From positions 2,728,001 through 2,792,000 of the forward strand of contig JACAAK010000005.1 in the NCBI GenBank assembly GCA_025093985.1: a stretch of 64,000 nucleotides of DNA. The letters are read 5' to 3'. Below, piece by piece: positions 35,244 through 47,388 of this stretch; the first letter of the stretch is position 1; the number at the start of each line of letters is the position of its first letter. The notes below the pieces were generated by a model that saw only the letters and a program-made list of their open reading frames with translations, was not told where the DNA came from and searched no databases. Both the position numbers and the translations under genes were made by a program. This DNA comes from Calvatia gigantea. Its lineage: Eukaryota > Basidiomycota > Agaricomycetes > Agaricales > Lycoperdaceae.

Positions 35244-36964
35244 ATGACAAATGCGTCAGGGTCTCAGCCGAGAATTTCCCATTCGTTTCAGGAATTTGCA
35301 GAAACTATGCAACTCCCATTCTGCGGTGCCGGTGACGACCAAACAGAGAAAATACCTTTCCCCAAAGCTCAACACTTCAACAACATGAGTAGCACCCAAG
35401 CTGAAATGAAGATCCCAACTCTCCGACAAACCCATTCCCCACCAAACTCACTTCCACACGAACTCCTCGCCTACATATTCAAGTTCGCATGCCCTCCCAT
35501 CGATTTCAACCAGCGGGCACTCTGCGAATCTGGCAGAAACGAGAATTTCCTTGACGGCGCCTCAGACTAGCAGATCAGATAGGTACCCCAAGCCAAGAAA
35601 CAAGCATGACCTGAGCCACCGCTACATGCCACTCACCCTCAGTGCGGTGTGTGGTCGTTGGAGGGAAGTGGCACTGTCCACGCCGGAACTTTGGTCCACG
35701 TTCGCTCTGGAAGTTATCAGCTGGAAGTTGGAGTCCCAAGTCCCACTCCTACGCTTCTATTTGACAAACACAGGACCTCTGCCATTCTCCCTCGACCTTG
35801 ATCTACGCGTTCAACGGCGTGCATATTCCGTGATTCGTCGACAGCGCCCTTTGAACGAGTGGAAGGAACTCCAACCCCTTGTGGATGTAATTTTTCACAA
35901 ATTTCCGGAGAAGATACAGACTCTACGAATGGCGGGCGCTCCGCCAGAATGAATATGTTTCTTGTCGCGAAACAGGCTGCCCATTTTGCAGGACCTCGCA
36001 TTCGCTTGGGGTTATTTTGGGTTTGACTCGACGGTGGCTTTAGAGGAAGATGCTTTTTCCGTAAACCCCGGGGAGTTCCTTTGTTTAAATGAATCCATTT
36101 TCACGTTGCGACCTACACCTGGCCTACCGCCTCTTACTACCCTTCACCTCCGTAACGTCTACACCGACATTTGCGCCAAGATTCTCCGCTCATGTCCACA
36201 TTTAGTCGAGTGTTACTGCTATACGCCTATACTTGCTCGCACATTCATAGACGACCCTTCTTTGAACTTGACGGTTTTAACGTCACGACCCGTGACTATC
36301 GAGGAACCATTTACCCTCCTTAACCTCAAACGTTTCGGGTGGATGGCATTTGAGAGAGGTGGATGGGAGTCCGCCCTTCTCAACAACATCCGTTTACCAA
36401 ATCTTGAGGAACTCCAGTGGTTCCCAGAACCTGCCTTTACGGAAGAAGGAGAAGACGCCGTTTCCTGTTTCTTCTCCAACTTACCCAAAACACTTCGTTC
36501 CTTCACGTATTACGACTCCCGGCTCGAGTTTTTTGAATACCCGGAGGAGCATTCTCATAACTGCCAACTCTTATCGCACCTCTCCCACGTCCAGTCGCTG
36601 GTCTTCCTATAAATGTTCGGGAGATTTCTTGAAATCAGTCTTTCATCTCCTCTCCAACCACACTCCTGGGATGGAATCCACGTTCTTACTACCCTGTTTG
36701 GAGAGAATTGCAGTGCGTAAATATGAGGAAGGTGAGGAGGACATGGGTGTAGCCCTGGTCGAGATGTTGGAAAATAGGAGGTTATCACTGCACATCCCGC
36801 GCTTCACATTCGAAGCTGTGGATACTGAGATTATATGGAGTCGTGACGCACAAGACGGGCTAAGGAAGTTGGCAAACGAATTTTCTTTAATCGTACCGGA
36901 GAAATCACTTGAGAGGGTAGATACATACTTTACAGAGCAAGAACAGGTCACGATGTTCACGTAA
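35244..36964 (+). pseudogene. F-box pseudogene (copy 2)
   Basis: This is a diverged copy of the gene at 32784. The F-box (PPNSLPHELLAYIFKFACP, SAVCGRWREVALSTPELWS) and the later repeats are clear. Lesions: a frame change plus an in-frame stop near 35565-35585; TGA at 35950-35952 where the intact copy has the Trp codon of PPGWMCFLS; and a one-base shift near 36603 between SHVQSLVF and YKCSGDF. The part after the last lesion runs open to 36964. The N-terminal leader differs from that of copy 1. Confidence 0.88.
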
Positions 36965-36989
36965 CCTTAATCATCGATTATGGTACCTT

Positions 36990-37200
36990 ACCCAGATTGA
37001 CCCTGGCTTTGAACCGCCCGCCATACCTGCATTGAAAAGTCATAGGTAGTTTTGAAGAGGTGTCAATCGTGGGCCCTAGGAGAGGGGAAGGTTGGTGGGC
37101 TTGACGAATCTGTTGAGTGGGGTAAGCTGTAAGCGCTAGAGGCCTCGGGGTAACCCGTCTCGCGGGGAGACACTTTTTGTCTTGTGATGAGAAGTTTAAT
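36990..37200 (-). pseudogene. Remnant of the small convergent gene (copy 2)
   Basis: Minus-strand DNA just past the F-box pseudogene keeps the arrangement seen at 34494-35037. A segment reading TRQKVSPRETG and following residues matches the LLSRGKKDLPERC region loosely. No intact frame is present. Borders are approximate. Confidence 0.35.
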
Positions 37201-37886
37201 CAGTTAGTATTGTGTCGTGATGGAGAGGCGAAGCCAGGCGGGGTAGAGCTGGGCGCTGGAAGTTTGTAGGAGTTGCAGCTGAGGAGTTGATCCGTCGTCG
37301 TCGAGGGCCGAAGTCCCACCTCCCAAGATCGGAAGACGGGTCCGCGGGGGTGTTATGAGTGTCGCACCAACGTTCTGGCGGTATTGCATATTGAGAGGTG
37401 GGGTCCACGTTGTCGTCACGATGGGAAGGCCGAGGCGCGACAGCGTTTACAACGTTAACCAACATCGGACCCCCAAATACTTATGGAGGTGGTTTAGCTC
37501 TTGATTTTGGTGTCCGGGAAACAAGGCTGCGCATGGTGTAGCACTTGTCATGTTTACAGGATATTCGTCACCCCTGAGAGCCGCGGCATGTGCATCCTGG
37601 AAGATTTATGTATTTATAAGTATGTATCTTTTCTTTGGCAGTTTCCCGAGAATTCCTGGCTTCACTTGATTCGGTGTTAAAGTCATTGAGTAGATTCATA
37701 GTACTTAGACCTCCACATGTACCAGATTCGAAAATACCTCCCCTCTCTGTGCTCCCTGAGGGCACAAAACTAAATGCATGAGGTTTCGGTCAAAACCCCC
37801 AATTCATTTACAGGAAACTCTGGGAAACCGCACGGGCACTGATTGGACACTGCCTTGGAAATGACGGAATTCCTATCCAGGGTTAG

Positions 37887-40800
37887 TTGGTCCCAAAAAT
37901 TCGGTGGCCCTGGCTGAGTGAACAGATAAAAGCCATCAGCCCCAACAACGCGGTGAGGACCCTGTCAGAAATGAGGATCTCAACTCGCCACCAGATCAAC
38001 ACCATCTGCGCACCACTAAGCTCACTCCCACACGAACTCCTCGCCCAAATATTTAACTTCACATGTCCTCCTATCGACTTCAGCAAGCGAGCACTTTGCG
38101 AGTCCGACGATACCATTGAGTTCCTCCAAGACCTCTCGAACAGCAGATCAGACATGCCCTCTAAGCCAAGAAACAAGCCTGACTCAGGCCACCGCTACGT
38201 CCCACTCGCTCTCAGTGCGGTATGTAGAAATTGGAGAGAAGTAGTACTGTGTTCCCCAGAGCTTTGGTCAACGTTCGCGCTAGAGGTCTCAGCCGGAAGT
38301 TGAAATCCCGAGTCCCTTTCCTACGCTCGTATTTGACAACACAGGGCTTCTTCCCTTCTCGCTCGACCTAGATCTACGACTTCAACAGGGCGTATATCTC
38401 GAAAGTTACGACAGACATGCTCCCTTAATCGAATGGAAGGAACTTCAACCCCTTGCGGATGTGATTTTCACGAATTTGCGCAGAAGGTACGGACTCTGCG
38501 TGTGGCGGGCGCACCACCAGCACGGGTGTGTTTCTTGTCAAGGCGGAAGCTTCCCAATTTGCAGGACCTCACATCTGCCTGGGGTGAAGACACGGGCGAC
38601 GCTACGGCACTAACCATAATAGAAGACGCCTTTACCATATTCCCTGGGGGTCCGCTTTTTTTGAGTGCAGCTCCCGGGTCGTCTATGTTGCAACTTACAC
38701 CTGGTTTTCCGCATCTTACTACCCTTCATCTCCGCAACGTCTACATCGACATCTGCGTCAAAGCTCTCCTATCATGCCCACAGTTGATTGAATACAATTC
38801 CTACACACCCACGAGCCCTCCTTTAAACTTCTTGGCGGACCCTCCTTTGAACTTCATACCCCCGCCGCCACGACCCGTCACTATCAAGGAACCATTTACC
38901 CTCCCCAACCTCAAATGTTTGGGGTGGACATCGCCTGGAGGAGGTGAATGGAACCCCGCCCTCCTTGAAGACATCCGTTTGCCGAATCTCGAAGAACTGT
39001 GGAGATCGGACGGCACCTGACACTGAAAAGTGTCATTGTAAGCGCCCTCCTCCCACCACTCCACTTCACCGACAACGCCGTTCACTTCCGAGAATGATGA
39101 CCAAGACACTGACCCCGAAAACCTCATTTCCGTGACGACTTAAGACCCGGATCATACACGATTTCCTAATCCGGAACCCCGACCTCGGATGACCCAACCT
39201 CTGAACTCCCCCAGGACCCTGGATAATCCCCAGACTCCTACCCAGTCACCTGGGACGCTCTTATGTAAGCGGATGTTGATCCGAAGTGATACCGAAACTT
39301 GCTCAACAAATTTGAGGACGGGAGTGTCGCAATGAATTAAGAGAACGTTCAAGGGAGTTGGGAGTTGTGTCATTTCAAGTTGGGCGTTGACGACACACAT
39401 CGGGACATCCTTGTAGGTCCTCCCTTGTTGGATCCAATCACTTGGATTGAATATGCTGTGGCTGTCTTCAAGGTCCATTGAGCTGGGGATACAACTGGGG
39501 GTTCACTGCGCGATTTGGGACATGGCCCGCAAATATGTCACGAGTTGCTGTTCGGAAAAATGATATCACCATATTTCAAAAAGCGCTACACAAATTCAAG
39601 ATTAAGTCACTTGTATGGTATCTCAGTCCTGTAATGTGTAACGTAGTGGGTGTTGGAGCCAGAGTCCTTTCTACCAAGGTGAAATCTGATTCTGGAACGT
39701 TCCCTTGTAGGCGCCCCTTTGGATGGCCTCAAGCCAGCTTTTGTCCGAACTTGCCTCCAGGCTTCGCCTGCGGCGGGCGGTGCCTGTCCGAACTGGTATA
39801 CGGGGAAAAGCCATTTTTGGGCCAATTTTTGTCCGAATCAGTACACGACATATATAGGAATTATCCAGGGTCCTACTCCCCCTCGCCCGCTCGTACTTCT
39901 CATTTCTGACTCTAAGAACCTACGGACTGCGTTTATATTCACCTTTCATGCTTATCCTACATTCCTCATAATTTAGAACTTCATAGAATGTGCTTCTGGC
40001 CTGTTTGCAACCCCACTTAGTATGTTTTCTGTTTTCTTTCTTTAAAATTTTACATTCCCTTTGTAATACACGCGCACAGACCATTTATACCTCTATAAAA
40101 CCTGTATTCTACATTGTAGTCAGGTAGCTACAAATTAGCCAAGTTTTGTCCTGAAGTCTCTGTCTCTAGCTATTTCTCTAATCTATTTCTTGCTCTCTCT
40201 CTTCTTTCTCTTGTCTCAACACCTGAATCGCCACGCAATTGTAATTGCCACCTTCCAAGAATTTGGTTATCACTCTCAACACCTTTCCGGACCCTTCTCT
40301 CATCATTCCGAGCCCCCAGAACAGACTTATCCTCTGTTCTGTTGCCTTGGAGTTCTCTTCATCTCCACCCTTACCTGTTTCTTTCCAATAATTCCCTTGG
40401 TCAAGAACAATGTCAGACGGATGCTGACATGTTCGCTATCCTAGCCATAGCCCCCCTCTTCAGAACTCCATTGGAGTGGGTTCCCAGGAGTTGCTGTAAC
40501 AATACAGGAACATTGTATACCATTTCTTCTCCAACTTACTTAAAACAATTCGCTCCTTTGTGTTTTGTGACTATCATCCCGGTTTTTCCGGAATCATTGA
40601 AGGCCATTATATTGGTGATTGACTCTTGTCGCACCTCCCCCATGCACAGTCGCTGGTCTTCCGTAAATGCTCAGGATGGTTTATATAACTGATGTTCCAC
40701 CTCCTCTCCAAACGTGTCCCAGAAATGGAGTCCATATTTTTTCTGCCTCGCCTCGAGAGGATTACAATGCGTAAATGTGGGGAAGATGAAGGGGATCTAG

Positions 40801-40985
40801 GCATGGCTCTGGTCGAGATGTTGGAAAAAAGGGGGTTGTCGTTGTCGCTGCAAATCTCACACTTCACATTCGAAGCCGTGGATTGCGAGGTTACGTTGAG
40901 TCACGAAGCACAAGCCAGGCTTAGGAAGTTGGCATCTGAATATCCCCTTACAGTACTGGAGAAACCACGAGAGAGGGTACACGCG
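37887..40985 (+). pseudogene. F-box pseudogene (copy 3), split by an inserted element
   Basis: The 5' part (37887-38997) reads LSSLPHELLAQIFNFTCPP, then SAVCRNWREVVLCSPELWS, then the repeat region to NLEEL. Frame breaks lie near 38293 (a lost T in the Trp codon after VSA) and near 38463. The 3' part resumes at 40463 (GAACTCC), continues with FFSNLLKTIRSF and ends at 40985 with TFEAVDCEV and LEKPRERVHA. A further stop lies at 40687-40689. Between the two parts lies 1465 bp of foreign DNA. Together the parts cover the length of copy 1. Confidence 0.85.
38998..40462. mobile_element. LTR-like insertion (possible solo LTR) in F-box copy 3
   Basis: The F-box coding match breaks after GAAC (38994-38997) and resumes with GAAC (40463-40466), so a 4-bp target duplication flanks 1465 bp that begin TG and end CA, as in LTRs. 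Inside are a TATATA promoter-like site near 39851, pyrimidine-rich tracts at 40.15-40.25 kb, a small hairpin at 39018-39035 (TGACACT, 4-nt loop, AGTGTCA), and a 15-bp inverted pair at 39213-39227 and 39860-39874. No integrase or reverse-transcriptase frame is present. A solo LTR or a non-autonomous element both fit. Confidence 0.6.
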
Positions 40986-41109
40986 TAATTTACAGGGCGA
41001 GAACTGGCGTTGTTCTCCTGATTTTAACTGTCGATTACAGCAGAATGTTTATACTATCCCTAGTTTTACAATCGTCCATCTTACCCCAATTGCAAAGTCG
41101 AAGGTGGTC

Positions 41110-41340
41110 TCCGCAGAGGTGTCAGTGGTGGAGTCTGGGGTAGAGGAGTAGTGTTATATTTGGCGAAATTTGGCGAGGGTGCAGGCGTCGGTATTCCGGG
41201 GGTAAGCATCTCCCAGGGAGATACTTTCTGCCTAGTAATAGGAGGTTTTGGAGATTTAAGAAGGACAGTATATTTGGTTCTGCCGAAACTATTAGTTTTG
41301 AATTTAAGTGGCCGAAGGAAAGGCAGCGCACGTCGTGGGG
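41110..41340 (-). pseudogene. Remnant of the small convergent gene (copy 3)
   Basis: Minus-strand residues QNLLLLGRKYLPGRCL match YRNLLSRGKKDLPERCI of the gene at 34494-35037, and the same flank relation to an F-box 3' end holds. No start or complete frame remains. Confidence 0.5.
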
Positions 41341-41464
41341 GCCACAGTAATGGCTACCGAATGCCTCATCCGCCGAGAGCGAGCGCTCCGCTGGGAGTAC
41401 ATTCTCTTTAGCTTCCCAAAGGTATTATTCACTCTCACTTAGCTCGGCGATACAATTAAATATA

Positions 41465-42037
41465 TTATCGTAGACTTACCACAGGTGTAGTAGGATTAAA
41501 AATGTTCTCCTCCAATTTGTCCCTCTCTTGCGCATCAGACTTCTTCTGTCCCTTCAAACAACACCAAATGAAAAATACGATTATCACAGTTTCCGCCCCA
41601 TCAACCAACGCGCTCGCAATGAGGGCGGTTTGGTCAATATGGGACGGTAAACTCGGCGCAAGGGCGCTATCATTCCCCTTGACAGCAATATCGATGGTAA
41701 TCCCAATGGCAATAATCCAAACCGATAAGATAATAAGTCCAAAAGCGGTTATGGCCATGGGGTGAGGTATTACGATGTGGTCCTCAGGATCAACCGATAG
41801 ATTCGTAGCGGCTGTGACGAGCTTGGTTCGTTTGCTGTGCATCCTGTACCATGCCAGGGTGATTATGAGGAGATGGTAGAGCGCCGTCGCTGCTCCTGCC
41901 ACGAGGTTCACCCATACCATGTCGAGATTAAGGAAGGCAAGAGCCGTAGTGACTGCGCAGAATATGAGGGAGATGGCTGTAAGGACTACGATGGAAAATG
42001 GAAGTATGTGGGACATTTTATTCGGTGGCGGTGGCAC
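41465..42037 (-). CDS. Four-helix membrane protein, unknown function
   Basis: A single open frame of 190 codons. Four hydrophobic segments lie at about residues 12-32, 38-60, 92-112 and 135-157, with a short cytosol-like C-terminal tail (KGQKKSDAQERDK). The paired helices 1-2 and 3-4 with a variable loop between resemble the protein at 50182: NLDMVWVNLVAGAATALYH here against VVNFGILSIWVNSIAASSA there. They are likely distant paralogues. The 3' end holds a perfect GTAAGT donor after the NPTTPV codons, so the real C-terminus may be spliced onward; the stop at 41465 is then inside an intron. A start at 42016 (MSHILPF) is also possible. Confidence 0.65.
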   Translation of the reverse strand: MPPPPNKMSHILPFSIVVLTAISLIFCAVTTALAFLNLDMVWVNLVAGAATALYHLLIITLAWYRMHSKRTKLVTAATNLSVDPEDHIVIPHPMAITAFGLIILSVWIIAIGITIDIAVKGNDSALAPSLPSHIDQTALIASALVDGAETVIIVFFIWCCLKGQKKSDAQERDKLEENIFNPTTPVVSLR

Positions 42038-42903
42038 CTAAATCTCTAGGTATGGGATGGGTGCTCTCCCTGTACGGTGCGCTGCACTGTTACAGGTGCG
42101 CCGGGCAATGAGCGGCTGACAGACCAGGTCAATTGATTGACGATACGGTTTGGAGGACCGTCAGGTACTGTGGGGTTGCTGGGGCTGATGGACGGGGAGG
42201 GTACAACCAAAGGAAAGCCTATCCTGCCCTGACCTAGATATACCTCCAGAAAGGACGCTCATTTTAACTAAAGAGATTGAGTAAACTTCTAGTGGGGAAA
42301 TAGCTGGCTCCGTAAGTAAGGAACCGCATATGAGCGCTGCGGTCGCAATGATGGTGATGGCTACATTCTGACGCTCACACACAGCGACGAGCCGACAATG
42401 ACTTCCTCCAAGCCCGGTCAGTGTAAAAAAGCGGAAACTTTGGGACTCTAGGCAGTAGTTAGGTGCGGACTCAAACGTATGGTCGTTTGGGAGACGATTT
42501 CATATATAAAACTTGATACCTTGGTTTGTTTCAACTTTGGGGAGTGCATCATAATTTTTATAAAAAAAGGTTAATAATTTATTCCGCAGTGCATCAGACT
42601 TTGGGACAGCAAGCTTGAGGTTCAAAAGGCGTGTAGGCGGCCTACAGATTTAAGTAGGCGGTGCATTGTCCTAGCGCGTGAGACGCGAGTGGCTGAGAGT
42701 AGAGACGAGGCGAAGTTCACACCAACGCAACGCCATCAATTGGATATGGTATTTATAGTGCCACATTCATCGTGAAACAAGCAATCTGCCACTCCTGCAA
42801 ATTGGGGATCGATAAACGGGTAATCCGGTCTTAAGGACTTTTTTTTTTCCCGCAGACATGTAGCAGGCGATCAATCATTGGCTCGCATGGAGACCCAGCG
42901 CCG
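42038..42903. other. Intergenic region
   Basis: I see no supported gene between the membrane-protein gene and the cytidine deaminase stop. The last 75 bp would be the 3' untranslated region of the deaminase. Confidence 0.5.
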
Positions 42904-43589
<686 letters not shown>

Positions 43590-44249
43590 TGTAAAGGAAA
43601 ATGACAATCGCTGTGGCTGGGAGATAAGCAGGGACTAATTGAGGAGCTTGATCCATCTTAATGATAATCAGCACCAGTAGCTATTACTAAGGACTTTGCG
43701 ATCACAATCAACGACGTGAAAAGGTCACAGACGTCACTTTAGAAGTAGTGACTTTTGGCAGAACGATCCACCCTGGACCCACCTGTCAGTAAATGGAAGG
43801 CCGAAAGCGGAGAGGAACTATGAATATATGAGTAGGCACCCCACAAAAGCCGTTGGATTTTGCTACTTACAGAAAACCCTCGGTTCAATGTTCCCCAAAA
43901 TGCCCCCGTTAGGTCACCAGTGACCCAAAACCCTGCTCTTCATGAAGGTTTGAAGAAGAAAGAAATCCACTGGACGAGAAACCTCAACGTGGAATAGGGG
44001 TTAGCCTGAGAGAGCTGGAGCTGGGTCGCTATTTTTAGGCACCCATCTGCCACTTAATGTTACGAACGATCTGCCCGAAAGTTTTCCTATTGAGAACTAC
44101 AAACAATGGGAGAAGGAGATCGATTGTAAGGTTTTCTGCTTTTTACATCAATATACAGGCAACATCAAATCAAAACATTATGCATTCTCGGAATTCAGAC
44201 ACGACTGAGCCACCTCCGATATCCTTCGGTACCGTGCCGCGTTATGGGC
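43590..44249. other. Intergenic region between cytidine deaminase and hydrophobin 3
   Basis: I see no supported gene. The segment next to 43590 would carry the cytidine deaminase promoter. Confidence 0.5.
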
Positions 44250-44718
44250 TTAGAGGTTGATGTTGATAGGAGTACAACCAACAACGATGAGGCCGCTGAA
44301 GTTGTTGCCCGTGCAGCAGACGGGTTGAGCAGAGCTGTTAGAGAGGAGAAGACAATCAGCAATCGCGTCGCTCCACCGTGACATAGTGGCAAGCCTACCA
44401 AGAATTGCCGCCAACACCAATGACGGAAATCGGGTTGCAAGTGAGACCGACTTGGCCAGTAATAGGGCCAAGAACAATCCCGAGAAGACCAGCAAGGAGG
44501 CCGACAAGAGGGTTGCTTGCGGACTGAACGCTGTTGCCTGTAACATAAAATTCAGAATGGATTGACCACTACGAGGAAAGTAGGCGCCTACAGCACTGGA
44601 TAGTCCCAACGTTGCACTGGTTGTTGGTTGGCTCAGTGCGAACGACGGCAGCAGCCGCAGTGAGGGCAGGGAGGATGAAGAACAAGAAGGTGAAGACGGT
44701 GGCGACACGGGCGAACAT
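44250..44718 (-). CDS. Class I hydrophobin (copy 3)
   Basis: A secreted rodlet-forming wall protein. Three exons in transcription order (44718-44592, 44537-44399, 44334-44250) encode 116 residues. The signal peptide [20 protein letters not shown] is almost the same as in copy 1. The eight Cys keep the class I order ([45 protein letters not shown]). It differs more from copies 1 and 2 than they do from each other and lies about 19 kb from copy 2 in the opposite orientation. Intron positions are identical to the other two. Its promoter shares a distal block with copy 1. Confidence 0.96.
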
Positions 44719-44795
44719 GTTTACAGAGGCTGAAGAGTGCTTTAGAATGCTGGTGAGGCTTCTAAGCTGAGGACTTAGGACAGAATCCGGTGGGC

Positions 44796-44979
44796 TTTTA
44801 TGCATTTCGAACGGCCATGTTTGCGCATGTTCTGGCTGGTTTCTGATTCCTTAATCGTGTTGTGCGGCGGATGGATTATCCCGTGAATTAAAATTCGATG
44901 GAACAAGGTGAAGCCGTTCTCGAGCAATACGAGTGCCAAATTGGAGACCTCTCAATCTCCAGATCAAAATCTCAATGTC
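44796..44979 (-). promoter_or_regulatory. Hydrophobin 3 promoter: TATA-like box and upstream block
   Basis: CATAAAA on the minus strand (44802-44796) lies 84 bp before the start, matching the TATA position of the other two hydrophobins. The block at 44945-44979 (-227 to -261) matches the 35-bp block upstream of hydrophobin 1 at 33 of 35 positions, at nearly the same distance from the ATG. Confidence 0.6.
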
Positions 44980-47388
44980 ATTTTACATTTCTGAAATAAG
45001 TGAGCGACGGCTGTTCCGTCCCACAAATCAGAGATACCACGTAAAGTACGTTAACAAGGCTAAGCCGAAAAAGCCGATGCCGAGCACGTTCCAGTACAAA
45101 CCTCAGTTTCTGGCCACAAGAATATATCATAAGTACCTGAGGTCGTGATGAATTTTCATCATGTGGAGGGGTTTTCTCGGTAATCTTCCTCGACATGGAT
45201 ACCAGTTGGTGCCAGTTTAGAAACATGTCCGCCTTCGATGATTCTTAATCCCGTTTGGGCGGACCATCTGTCATACCACCTATCATTGATGTGACAAACG
45301 AGGCAGAAAATCGCCAGTCACTCTTCTTCCGATCTCTTCATCCACGACGGCTTCCACAGATGACAGGCTTCAACCGTCACGCATCAGCCCAGTGGTACCT
45401 GCTTCTTTCGTAAACAATATAAAAATCAGTCTTCTCTTCTGCGCCACTTGACAGTCGTGAAAACAAAGCGCATAACATGAGTCGTCAACCAGACGATTAA
45501 TCCATAAAGGCACGCAGTGGAAGCGATTAGCACCCTCCCGGAGTTGGAGAGTTTTAAAATATATTACAGTCATAGGTTTAGCATGTTAGCCATGATGGTG
45601 TCGTTGTAGCATAGTTCCATGGCACCAGAACCGTCTAAAAGTAGAGCCAGGTGCTATATAGGGGGGTGGCATGATTTACAAGGAGCAATCTCCGGACGCT
45701 CAATCCTGTGACCGGCATGTTGCTCGACGAAATGTGGGGAAATCGGAATGACTCCTGTGCCATGAAGCCGGGGCAATTTCAGGATGTCACGAACACATCG
45801 GCAGTATCAATGGCCAAGCATTATTAGCGCCGCTCATGGCGGGCACACTCGTGGCGGGCATAGCAGTGTCGGAATGTTGAGCCACTCCCCCGCGGAGTTC
45901 GTGGTTGCTCTAGTGTGGAGGAGGGCGACTTCTGCGGCCTAACATCACCCGGTGCATTTCGTCTTTTCCAATGTTTTGAGAGACTTTGGACAGATGGTTT
46001 TGGTTGCTTCGTTACCCTGAAGCCGTGCTTGATCTGGGCGATCGAGGGAATGAAGGTTTACGGGACCAAACGCGTTCCGCGGAGAAGGCATGCGGCTCGT
46101 AAATCACGAAAGAGGTGACTTAATGTGTCAAGTTTGTGTGCGGCCTCGAGTAAAACATGACTTTCGATTCGGATGAAGTACATGGTTCCAACATGCGAAC
46201 ACCACATGAGGAAACGACACAGGAGGGGTCCTACAAAAAAACTCCTTGAGAAAGAGTGTCGAATTCCCGTGGCGCGTAAGTTAGACTATCCGGGACGCAA
46301 GGGTGATTGGTTACATCGTACTTACTAACAATCAGCTTCACAAGCGGGTGTCATTGCGATATCCAAATTACTTTGGATCCGACCTATACCGTAATGCAGT
46401 AACGATAGTCCAATCAGACATGTCGTTGATGTCCGACAACTGTGGCGAATGCCGTACCTCCGCACACGACTCATACTCCTACATTAAACCAGGGATATGA
46501 GATCTGTCCGTGTCTCCAATTGCACGTCAACGCAGCCGCATTAACTTGCAGAATATGACTTGTGACGGAGACTTCGGGCAACCTGGAAAAATGTGGGATT
46601 ATTACGGGGCTATATGGATGGCTTCAAACATCTGAAACGCGTCAAGAATAATGGCTGAAGATTCTGGTAGGATGGGATAAATGGGGTCTGAGCGGACGCT
46701 TGGAGCCGCCACAAAAACTTAGCTACCATGCTGTTATACATGAGGAGGCGCAGTACTTCCCCCGTTTATTTCACCCCATTCTGGCCTTATGTGTAAGGTC
46801 GCGCTGCTGCCGAAAAAGTGGGATAAATCGCGAGTAGCCTGCGTTATTTTTGTTCCTAACAGACTTCGTAAATTGTGGTTGGCCTGTCCTTCTATTCCGG
46901 GGTAGTCACGTGTGCGCACCCCGCGGGCTGAACAAAAAGCAAAAGTCTGACGGGCTGGGTTCTAGGGTCCACTTATTAACTTGTAGCAGCAGAGGAACCT
47001 TCAATCAGACAATCCCCTCGCCTTTTACTAGGGGATTCCGTGTAGGTTCCTCAACTAATGCTGCATTACAATCTTTGGAACCCCTTCTCCTCTGGAGAAT
47101 TGACATTATGTTTTTATTATTATTTAGTTTGTTGTTCCCTTTCATTCACTCGGGGTCCGTTACCTCAATCGACATTTTACTGACGCTACGTCTATCTCCT
47201 CAATAGCCATGGCATCCTACTTGTTTGATTTACTTTGTCTTGATTGCCCAGGCGCTTCCAGACATTTTCGGGAGCGTGGTCTGGAATTTCCGAAAACGGC
47301 AATCCGGTCATAGCCCGTGAAATGGGACCACTTTGTCCACCGTCGATTTTCTTCAAAGCCCTCGACGTTGTCCCCCTCCGTCTTCGAC
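44980..47388. other. Intergenic region upstream of ERG1
   Basis: I see no supported gene in these 2.4 kb. The last few hundred bases would hold the ERG1 promoter. A TCACGTGT site at about 46906-46913 is noted but cannot be assigned. Confidence 0.45.
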
